Source: Galaxea fascicularis (Eukaryota; Cnidaria; Anthozoa; Scleractinia; Euphylliidae). Taken from it: a stretch of 64,000 bases of DNA. Below, piece by piece: positions 30,801 to 42,900 of the stretch (positions within the stretch are counted from its first letter, which is position 1; every line of letters begins with the position of its first letter). The notes beneath the pieces are model-generated. The model was given only the letters and a program-made list of their open reading frames with translations. It searched no databases and was not told the DNA's origin. The position numbers were made by a program, and so were the translations under genes. The DNA is taken from assembly GCA_948470475.1 (NCBI GenBank), contig OX419342.1, forward strand, positions 7,899,335 through 7,963,334, given 5' to 3'.

Positions 30801-33800
30801 GCCTGGAAACTGGCTTGGATAGCTAAGTGCCTTTTCACTATAAACACAGTATTTACTTATTTATTTTATCACAGTCACTGTCACAGCCACAGCCACAGCC
30901 ACAGTCACAGACACAGCCACAGCCACAGCCACACTCACAGTCACAGTCACAGTCACAGTCACAGACACAGTCACAGACACAGCCAAAGACACAGTCACAG
31001 CCACAGCCACACCCACAATCACAGCCACAGCCACAGTCACAGCCACAGCCACAGTCACAGTCACAGCCACAGCCACAGCCACAGCCACAGGCACAGGCAC
31101 AGCCACAGCCACAGCCACAGATACAGCCACAGCCACAGTCACAGCCACAGTCACAGCCACAGCCACAGCCACAGCCACAGCCACAGCCACAGCCACAGCC
31201 ACAGCCACAGCCACAGCCAAAGACACAGTCACAGATACAGCCACAGTCACAGTCACAGTCACAGTTGCAGTCACAGTCATAATCACCCATTCTTGTTATT
31301 ATTATTATTTCACATTTTAAAGTAACCTCAAAGTAAAAATTTTAGACCTTGCATGGATACTAATTGAGCAGCTAAAGAATAGAAGTTTAAGACTCACTAT
31401 TTACCTGTGGCCGAATCTTTCTGCTGGGAGGCTTCTTCCTAGCAGCTTCCTTAAGAAAGTTAACCCACTTTCTCTGTGTATCAGTCAACAGTATTCCCAT
31501 GCTGTTCAGTTCCTCGTACTGTGACAGAAAATCCAGTTAGCAATGAGGCTCAATAAGATGAAAGGATGCAAGGTGCATTTCCAGAAACCGGTGGAGAAAA
31601 CAACGTAGTGCGACTAAAATCCTCTTTAATTCTTTAGTCATTTTGTCCAAATCCAAAATATACCTCATATCGCATGCAGACCCAGCTTAAAGAACATAGG
31701 CAGGACAAAAAGGTCAGAAAAATGGGTTTTCGCTGCTGAGCGCAACATTTGTGGACTTCAGCTAAAAAATGCCTTGTAATAAAGAAACACTCTCACTTTT
31801 GAATTTAATTGGCACCAATTTGCTAAGGAAAAGATAAAAAACAGCCTCTTAATATTACCCATGCAGTAGCAGTAAAAAACGTGAGCCGAATAACCTGTGT
31901 TCTTTGCTTTAGGTCGCAAATTGCATTCTCGTTACCGATCTTGCTTTTAGATTCGATTGAGATTGTTGTGGACTTAAGAAAACCAATCGTTGGCTTACCT
32001 TCTTTTTTAATGTGTTAAAGTTATCAATAATGACTCCAACAAACAGGTTGAGAACAAAAAATGATCCCACAACGATGAAGGCAATAAAAAACAAGTAGGC
32101 CACCAGTTTGCTCTCATACTTTGGCTGTAAATCCACCTAAGAGCAGCAAATTATTAATGACACCTACTATCGTGTAAAAGAATGTACTTTTTGTAGTTTA
32201 AATTTAAATTGCGAGTTTCAGTTTGGTTACTTAAGCAATAGACCACAAATTCATATGTTTTATAGGCTGATAAACCACGCGAGATGTTGAACACGAGAAG
32301 AATTTGTAAATCACGAGCCGCAGGCGAGTGATTTATGGATTGTTCGAGTGTTCTTCCAACATCTCAAGTGGTACCATGCCTCTAAACCATAGAAAATTGT
32401 GATCTATTGCTTTTATATAATAACTCAGAACACGCGCGAAATGTCCATGAGTTTACTGGCACAATAAACCGTAGCTGATTGACCAATCAGAGTGCGCGCA
32501 TTGATTTGGTTATTATATAAAAGATTTGTCTTCACGCAGGACCGGAATTTGGGACAGAGATAACCGAGAATCCAGCTGGTATGAAAATGCTGAAGCCACC
32601 AGAAGTCAATTCAACCAAAGCGTACTTTATACTTTGTCCTCTTTGTAATTAGGACCGGTAACGTAACTTATATTGAAGGAGATTGGCTGCTAAAGTTTAC
32701 GGCGGGGAAGCGAAAAGACATGGCCACCTAGAAAATAAAGTAGTTGACCAGCCACTGGTTATTATGACAAATATGGATGATTATGAATTTTAACTATTTT
32801 AATATAAATGTTTGTCTCCCAACGGAGGAAATATATAGTTTTTTTAGAGGATGAATACTCAATCCCTTTTCCGCGCCTGCTGGCGCACTGGTGCCTCCTA
32901 AGAGGTCTCCTTTGTCGATAGTGGCTGTTGGAGACAGGTGGTCAGCCCACCAGTGTCACTTCTTCTGAGACGAGAACGGTCGACAGGTGTGCTACACCTC
33001 GCTGATGGAGGTGGAAGGTAATGAAGGATTACAATACTGTGGCTTTCGAAATTCCATACGATTTCCAGATAATCCACATTCATCATTAAGGTCTGTATTG
33101 TTAAGTTAAACTAGGTATTGCGGACTGGGTTTCTTTCAATCAGGGTCTAGTTTGTATGGAGCAAAAGCCGAAAACATGCGTCAAGTATCCCAACTAAGGA
33201 ATTGCTGATACTTACGTCGGTAGAATCAACGGCATCCTCCATGACTTCCATCCAGCCCTCGAAGGTAGCCTGAAAGAGAGACCATCTATTTTAAAAAAAA
33301 TACTCTATGCTATGAGGTTGTCTTCGTTTAACCGCTACCGCATTTTGTGTGTAATGTTTGCTTCCAATGACAATAAACTGTATTACAACCAAGCAAGTTC
33401 GACCAATGATGAAGAACTGGAAGCCAAATGAACGAAACAGAACACTTTACATTGACTACCGTTTTGAAACATATTACAAATTGCATTACCGTAAACTCAC
33501 CACTTGCATCAGTGCAAGAAACCCAGCAAAGACGTTATCAAATGTCACTTTAGAGTTCACCCAACGGTAAACATCAGGGTGCTCAAGGCACTGAGATTTA
33601 TTCGCAACGATACTCGTGGGTAACGGCTCATTATCTTCATCCACGCACTTGTAAAACTTTCCAGCGAAGAGGTGGACCCCGAGAATGCTAAATATCAGCC
33701 AGAAAAGGAGAGACACAAGCAATACATTTCCAATGCCTGGGATAGCAGCAAACAAAGCGTTCACAACGACCTGGAACAAGAAGAGAAAATTCAGGGTAAG

Positions 33801-36800
33801 TTCTAAGCGTCTGCTAATTAAGGTAGCACACTCGCGATAAGAGTGAAATGAAAATTCAATAGTAAATTGTTAGCGTAGATAACGACTGAAAGATGTGATT
33901 TGTGGTATATTGCCACGATCACACTCGGAAAAAAAGTAGAAGTTTCAATATTTCTATTATATTAGCTCAAGGCTGGTGATAATGAGCTCTAAGCATCGTG
34001 AGCTGTATTTTGCGAAGTAGGAGAAACATGAGAAGCAAGTTGCCTCTGTTACCGAGAGAGTGTTAAAATGTTAGTAGCGTACTACTGTTTCAAATCATAT
34101 TTATCCCGGCTCTGCTAACGTACGTGAGTTCAAGTTTGCCATTTTTGGCTGTGTTCATAGATTGCACACAGAAACGTAATGTATACTCCTACAGGGTAAA
34201 ATTGTATGCGGATAACCTGTTTTTCTTCCTGAATTCGTTCTAAATGATAGCGTGTACAATCTATAAAGTATTGAGAAAAAATAATAATTACCCTCATTCC
34301 TTCCAGTCGGGAAATTGCCCGCAGCGGTCTGAGTGCCCGCAATGTACGCAAGGAACGAAACACTGCCAAGTTTTTGTTTTCGAACACGCAGGCGAGTGAG
34401 ATCTGCAAGAAGGAAAGAGTACTTGTCAGCTTATCACAGATGAAGGCTTCGCTTTGCTATAACCGAAGTAAAACCTGCGCGAGATATTATTTGTCAAACT
34501 TGTTGTGCGGAAAATGCCTCACTGAAAATGGGACCTAAGTTGCCTTTTGGCATTACAAGCCTTAAACCAGGATCGCGGAAGAGGACCATCTCTAGATCTA
34601 CCACTGCAGAAGTACTTTTGCTGTGATCTTGACTGCACAAGAATCTCGAACATTTTGAAGGCTTGACGTCCGTGCCCGTTCTGAACAGGCAAACCGCCGT
34701 AAACAGAATTTCGGGTGATTTGATTTCCACCGGTGAGATTCGTAAAAAAAAATCTCGAAAACCTAAATGGTACTTAACTCGTTGCTGGCTGCGTTTGGAG
34801 TGATCTTTCCCCTTATCATAAGCCAAAGAGGAAGGGTATATGAGTAGCTTTACCGTTTAAGAAAAAGGTTTCTCCTGCGATAGGTTTATCACTAGCAAAA
34901 GAGTGGGCACAGGCTTTTACTTCACCTTACCGAAACGATAAAAGCGTCCAGACAGTTCCACGCAGAAGAGAAGTACTTGATGAGTCCAAAGCCAATCACC
35001 TTCAGTATGAATTCCACACTGAAGATGGCAGCAAAAACGTAGTTGAGTATTTCCAGCGTTTTGCCAAGCGTAGGCTTCTCATGCAAATGGACGTCTTCAA
35101 ATATCTATAAAAAAAAAAAAGGACACGACAACAATTTAATTTATAGTAATTTTAATGTATTAAAATTCTAACTCAGCTCTGGAGCTTTTAATGAAATAAA
35201 ATAAAAGCAAAATAGCTTAACTACTGTACATGTCTTTATACACTACACTGACTTGAAATGGAATCTAAAATCACATGGCGTAACTAAACATACCAGTGTA
35301 AAACTGCTCAAAAACACCGTCAAAAGAATAAACCATTCAAAGTACTTCTTTTCCACAAAAACTCGCACCCTACATCGGAACTTCAGCCAGCAGAAATGGC
35401 GCGGTGAGAATGGCTTCCAAAGTGGACAATCCATACAGTACTCTGGCAAACAGTCGTCTATTTCCATCATATAGCGGGTGGGAAGCGGAGTTGGCATTGG
35501 AATGCCATTTTCAGGGTTGATTCGATCATCGCGTTCCATTTTATGTCCTCTACTCAGCGTCCCGCTTGGTGAAAAATCAGCTCCATTCCTAGGAAAATCT
35601 TCATCGTTGTTTACTGTGTTTGAGTCTTCTAGCTCCAAGATACTACCTGAAAGCAAGTACATAATATGAATCAGTTAAACAATTACATTTAACTAGAGTA
35701 AACACAGTGGCGATAAAGGGAATAGTTTCTAAAGAAATTATGGTACTGCGTCGGTGGGGGAGATGTATACAAAAATTTGGTTTTCTCAATGGAGTTGATA
35801 ATATAAATTGACCACTGTACAGGGATTCTAAAAGCTAACATTTCGAGCGTTAGCCCTTCGTCAGCGCGAATCGGCGGTTAAAATGGTTTGATTTTAACCA
35901 GAAAAAATTAACCAGAATTTAACCAGAAAAGGTAATGTTGTCCTTTGTTCCAACGTAACGTAAACCTATCCACTATAAACATTAACATTTTCTCCAAACG
36001 CATACTTGGTTTTACTCCCAAAAAATCTTTGTATGTTTTGCATGCTTGCACATAAAGGTGCCTTTCATGAGTGGTTAAGGGTCACTCACATAATAAGCGC
36101 ACGGAGTCCTGGTTTTGCGCGATATTACTGGATAGCGATCGTACGGCTGCGAAACATTACAGATGCCATTCAAACACGACGATGAGAAGTATGTAGAACG
36201 TAATCTTTTGACCCTACCAAAGTTTAATTTCTCTTTGTAGTAACCCTGATCAGTCAAACAAAGGTTGTGAGAACAAGAACCAAAAAGCTTTGATCGTTTA
36301 ACAAATACTCCTCATCATTACCTTATAAAATATATGGAGAAGGTGTGGAGAATATAAACGCGGATATTATGGTTTGAAGGGTTAACAATAGGCCATCTTC
36401 GTATTCTCGGTATTAAACTGGATCTAGCATGAAGTGGAGGCTCTTGCAGGGGAATACATTTACATGTGAAAAGATTCCCCCGCAAGAGCCTCCACTTCAT
36501 GCTAGATCCAGTTCAATACCGAGAATACGAATATGGCCTATTTGATATGACATTTTCTCCAACTTCTCACCTTTGCCAGGCACGTCATTATTCGATTCCT
36601 TTCTGTGGTTGGTATCCTCCGATTCACAAATTGCCAAGGAGCCTCCGCCATTTATGTCGGAACAGTGGCTACTTTCCAAAACCTGCAGCTCGTACAGACG
36701 AAAAGGCTCACGGTATCTGGCCACAAACAGGCGCGACTTACGGGTTTTGAAGAGTTTTTTTACGGAGCATTTGGATTTCTCTACAGGCTGTAAGTCTTCG

Positions 36801-36952
36801 TTTCGATTGTTATCTGTCTCTCTGAAGTCAAACGCATTTACCAGAAGTGCCACAAACAAGTTGAGAACCTGAAAAGTGATAAGAGGAAAATTAGAGGAGC
36901 AGAAGTTCAGCTTTTTGGTCACCTCTTTGGTAACTATGGTTACTACTACTAC

Positions 36953-36988
<36 letters not shown>

Positions 36989-39900
36989 TGATGATGATGA
37001 TGATGAGGATTTATATAGCGCTTTATCCCAAGGCTCAAGGCGCTTTACAACACTTTAGGGGGGGCTTTGCCAGACTGCTTTCTTTAGGCGCAACTTAGGT
37101 AGCAACTTTCTAGAATTTATTAAGGCCCGTGCTTGCACGTGGATGAATATATTATAATAAGTATTTATACCGCACACGTGTTTTCATACTTGTTAGTCGA
37201 GACATTTGCCTCGCCTGAAGCTACAATTTTGTCTTCCCATGAAGAGAGTTTTTCGACCGCATTTGTCACCACAGCTTCAAAGTGCCCTCCTTACTTTGTG
37301 TTTATTACATTTTGTTTCAGTTCCAACATTTATGTAACTGCAACGTGTTTTTGTTTCTTTCAGTTAAATCGCACACTCGCACACTCGCACACTCGCACTC
37401 GCTACCTTCAATTAAATGTGAATTCAAAAGTGTGGAGACTGTGACAAAGCGTATTTACGGCCGTTACACTCATTAAACGTTTAGTTATCGGCCCCTGGTC
37501 ATAAAAGCTACTCACAATGAAATTCCCAACGACAAGAACCGAAAGAAAGAACAGTGTGGCCTTCGCAGCACTTGTGGCCCTCATACAATCCCAGAGAGGC
37601 TCAATCCACTCTCCACACAATACTCTGAACACCATCATAATCGCGTGCCAAAAGTCATTGAAGTTCCAGCGAGGCACCCCATCCTCACCAAACTTGTCCG
37701 GTGTGTAAGCTTTGCCAAATACTTTTATTCCCAGCACAGCGAAGATGTACATAACAACACTGAGTATGAGAGTGATATTGCCAACAGGCCCCACGCTTCT
37801 TGCTATGGCCTTCATCAGTCTCTCCATGGTCTTCCAGGACTTGGCCAAACATAAAACTCGTATCTATGGAGAACACAGTTGAAGTGTTATTCAGTTACAA
37901 ATAAACTCACGTTTTGACTGATTCCAGTTATAAATCTCAATCTTTGAGAGTCCCGTAAAGAAGTTGTTTTTTCATTACGCGGAACACTGACTTTAAATAT
38001 GGTGTAATCAAAAGTGTTTGGTGAACAAACTTGAGAAAGCCGAGATAGAAAAATAGGGGTTTATATAGTCATGAGAGCAATCGCCTTCCAACCATGAATT
38101 CTTTGGTGGAATCTGGCCAGCTTCGCTCAGGGCTATAGGTAAAATACCTTTCTACCACACAACTATTTATTTTGTTATCAGATTAATTTTACACTATTAC
38201 TCAGCAAAATAGAAAATATCGGTTTACATTTTCCAGCTGAACAACAGTTATTGTAGTCTCCTTCACACCCGTCTTTTGGGATGTCACGCAACTTTCTCCC
38301 CAAAGAAACTTTCTTTTGGTGGGTGCGTTGCGCCACATCCCAAAAAATGGCTGGGACGGAGACTACAGTTATGAAGACATGTTCTCTAGGTCACTCTTCT
38401 TGCTAACATTTGAAGTTGTCACGCTCACCAGCCTTAATGTTCTAAACACACTGAGTCCTTCAGCAGACTTATAGAAGTATCCCAGCAAGCTCCCTGACAC
38501 AACAGTTGTATCGAACACATTCCACCGGCTGTGGACAAACGCTATCGGTCCAACGGCAACGAAGCGAAGTAGAATCTCCACTGCAAACAGGGCGGTGAAA
38601 ACCTGCACGAGATAAATTCAACAACATGAAAAACGAAGAGTGGTTGTACTAAGGATATAGTACACAAAGACGGTAAAGATACAAATTTTGTGTAACAATT
38701 TGCAGAGAAGACCATTACGGTTAGGTTACACACAGGCAAATTCAACAATTAGGCAAACAAAGCCTGAAATCACGACATGACCTGCTGTTATTTGGCCCGA
38801 GAGGGCTCATTTGGTGCAGCAGTGACAGTGACGTAAAGGGGAAAATGTGTAAATTGATTTCGTCTGTTCGTCTGTATTGTTGCTAGATGGGGATATGCTC
38901 TTCCATTCGGTATATGCGGAAGTGATCCGACTTCTTAAAAAGGTCCAAGCCTTAGCTTGACTTTTTTTATATCCATTAAGGTGTCAAATAAGAAAAATTG
39001 TTAAATAAATCACGGTTGCCACTTATAATTGGAATGGAGAAAATTTCCTGACTTTTCACTGACCACAAACCCGTGAACATCCAAGACAAGACCTTGGGCA
39101 ATAACGCCAACGGAGCCACGGGAATCAATTACCTTATCAGTGGAATCTCCCTCCCAAACCTCATGGTTAGCCAAAGGCAGAATTCCCTGCCTTCTCACTG
39201 ACTCTTGAGTAGATGAATTGAAATTTCACTGACTTGATACACAATTCCTTCACTTTTCCCTGACCTTGAAAAACGCTACATTTCCCTTATTTTTCCCTGA
39301 CCGATGCAACCCTGCAATGATTTGTACTGGAACTGACTGAATCGGTCTAACACTTACTAAATTCACCCAGTCTAAAATGTTCCGAAACTTCGGATCGATG
39401 CCATGGTGGTACAGTGCCAACACAATAGTGTTTAAGAGTATAAGAACCACAATCCCAACATCGAACGTCGAGTGAGAGGTGATGTCATTCAAACATTGGC
39501 GCATCCTTTTCCACCGTGATACCACAAATACAACAGCACTGGACTTCAAAATGCTCCCTCCATCTCGGTTTCCTCGTGAACAACCAGGTAAGAGGCAGTG
39601 ACGCAGTTCGGAGGGTTTATCTGCGTGTTCTTTCGAGGAAGCACCAGTGGCGGCGTCGCCGTTGTCGGCGGTGTCATACTTAGGTGAAGGTGGTGTACTT
39701 CCATCCAAAAGAATTAGACGCTTGATCGTTTCCTCTTCTGCTTGATATGAAACTCCAGTTCGCCGCAGAAAATTCCTTTTTTCTTTCTGAGGTTTTCAAA
39801 ACGAGAAAGGCAAACACCAAGATTACAATCAGGAGAATCTATTTCCAAGAATCGTCTCAAAAATGTGTCATAGCAAAAACCTCGTCACAGTCACTCGACA

Positions 39901-42900
39901 ATCACGTAACTTACAACAAATCGAAGAGTTTCATGCGTGAACTCTTGATGGCCATAGAAATATTACATAATCACTCCAGATCCCCAACAAACTAAGATTC
40001 CTTTAAATCATTAACAAATTAATTTAGTAACTTTGGAAACAGTCTCGAAATCTTTTTTAGGTTTTGCGTTGGTGTCCAAGGGTAAGCAGCGAAAAACAAA
40101 TAGTACTCGTTTTTCAACAAATTTCAAAACTCGCTAAAAACACTAAAAATCGCCAGTGAACAAGCGTCGACTTTCCAGCCGCGCTTCCATTCTTATTTCC
40201 AATGAAGACATTTCTTACGCGAGAAATTCAGTAGAATACGATTTACAAAAAAGAACGTTTTGAAAATTAACATTTGCAAATTGAACTTAAGAGCTAGCTG
40301 AGACTGATTCTCATACGTTACCTCTTTCTCCTCGGAACACAGCTCCTGTTCATACGACAGGTAAACCACAGCAAGGACCAGATTCATCAGGTAAAAAGAA
40401 CAAAAGAATACCCCAATAACAAAATACGGCACATACAGGGTTCCAGAGGACCGGATGATCTAAGCAAATAACAAATGAACTTATTCAGTAAAATAACGAT
40501 TTTTTTTAAAGGGAACCTCCACTCTGACAAAAAGTTCACTTCAAATCACACGAAATAATTTTTAGAATCAAATTTGTTTGAAGTTTTAACCAACAAAGCC
40601 CGTTTACCTTAAATACATGAATTATAGAATCGTTTATTTTTGTTTTCCAATTTCCCGGGCGCCGCCATCTTGAATAATTGTGACGTGAAATGGTTGCCCT
40701 TTTGTTATTAGACAAAAGCTCTTTGTGTCAGAACAATAGAGCAACCGAAACACGTCACAATTATTCAAGATGGCGACGCCCAGGAAATTTGAAAACAAAA
40801 ATACGCGATTCTGAAATTCGTTTTTCTCTACTATAGATACTCTTCTGGAAAAAAAAAAAGAAAACTAACGTTGTTGCAAATACTATATCCTGTGGTTTAA
40901 AGTGGTTCTTTGGTAGGAGTGGAGGTTCCCTTTAAAACGTATGTATAGCACGGTTGCAACGAGGTATATTTTTCCGTCAGTGATCCCAGTTTTTGGCCCA
41001 AAATTCTGACCCCTGATCCCAAAAACGTGGTGAAATTTCTAAAAATTGCTGATCCTGATCCCATGACTTCAGATTCCAAAGACAGGGGCTGTGATCCCAG
41101 ATCCCGAGGCTGTGATCTATGATTCCACACACCTCGTTACGACCTTGTGTATAGGGATCGAGAGGATCTGATGACATCAACACAACAATTGAAGTGCAAT
41201 GAATTTACAAAAGTAAGAATCAAACATAGGTTAAAATATCACTGGCTCGACACAGGGTCATTAAGACACCAATAGACTAAGGCACAGTCCACACGTATCC
41301 CGATATTTTCGAATCCGCAACTTTTTCTTTCAAATCGTAGCGCATCCTCATCGAATTTGCCCGTCCACACGTGTCCGGATTCACTCTAGTATCCAGGACT
41401 CTGTGAATAATGTCAACAGGGCATGCGCCATTAGGTCGCTGGTTATTTGTACAATAAACAAAGAAATGAAATTGAGGATTTCTTCATTCTGTTTGATCTT
41501 GTCGTGCATATTTCCTATTGCGCCAATTATGAAAGAATTCACTCTAGCATCTAGGACTCTGTGAATATTGTCAACAGAGCATGCGCAATTAGGTCGTTGG
41601 TCACTTGCACAGTAAACAAATAGAGCAAAGCAGAGTACCCGAAGAAAAACCTCTCGCCGAGTGCGTGCTCTCACCACTGCGCCAACCCTGCTTCCCCAAC
41701 AAAGAAAGGAGATTGAAGACTTGTTCATTCTGTTTCATCTTGTCACAAATTTCCTATGGCGCCAATCATGAAAGGATTAGCTCGCCCGGGCTCGTTAATG
41801 AATATACAGCAAAACTTGTTAACGTATAAAAATAGTAATTAACCAATGGGCTCGAACTCATCAGTTATCACTGTTAAATAGTATGGCGGTACGTGCACTA
41901 ATTGGTTACCTTGTCGTAAAGGTTTTCCCAGTAATCCATTGTTAGTATTTGTAGAGCCATAACCAATGACCATCCAATGTTGTCGAACGTCGTGTAGCCA
42001 TAGTCGGGATTTGGACCAGCGTTGGCCATACACGTGTAATTAGATGGGCACGATCTGTGTCAGATAAGATGACAAGATGGAAAACATAACACTTGTATAT
42101 AATCTACTGGTTTAAAGTTCCGTTAGCGAAGAAATATTAGAATCTATCGATGCTAGACTGGGCTTTTAAAAGATGGGTAGTAATCATCTATTAAAGTGAA
42201 AGTGCTGGAATCTGGTGTTAACCACCTCAAAAAGGCTGATGTGTACAATACCTCGCGGTACAACACTTAGCAAAACTGAAGTTATTCTATGAGACAGCTT
42301 CACTGAACACTGACCAAACACTCTTGAAGAAACTTATCACCTTTAATCTGCGGATCAGTTTATCTGTGATTAGGGACCGTTCATTCTTTATGGGATGGCG
42401 TTTAGTGGGGGGGGGGGGGGAGGGGTGGGATTTGGAGATTTGGAGGGAGCACGCCCAAAAAACGGCTTTAAGAGGGAGCTACCCCCCCCCCAAAAAAAAA
42501 ACAAAACAAAGGAAAACAAAGAAAAAGGGGGGAGGGTGGTCGAGGGAAATTCTGAAATTCAAAATAGCTGATGCAATTCATCTTTTTTTTGGTGGGGAGG
42601 GGGGTTCATCCCCCAAAAAATTCTTTTCGAGGGGGCGTTACGTGACTGACTGACTAACTGACTAACTTGTAAGCTGGGGGGTGGGGATCATACAATTTTC
42701 AAATTACACTTCCCCAAATCCACCAGTCCCCCTTACCCCTGAAAAAAAATTTAACGTTGGATAGTCGATATTACCCAGCAGTTGATCCATTGCCACAAAC
42801 CAACGGTTCACCCTCATGAATGTACCAAAAACCTGAAAAAGAAAAGGCTGTCTGTTACTTATTTATCCTGTTTTCATTACTCAGGGATTTGGGGGAGGGG

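Noticed and set aside
30771..31325. Long His-Ser or Gln-Pro repeat proteins on several frames
   Set aside because: The frames are open only because a six-base unit without stops is repeated. They lie in an intron of the channel and have no start context or family match.
26962..31518. CRISPR array or bacterial-type operon reading of the repeats
   Set aside because: The regular repeats are satellites and palindromic transposons within spliced animal introns. There are no spacers or cas-like genes.
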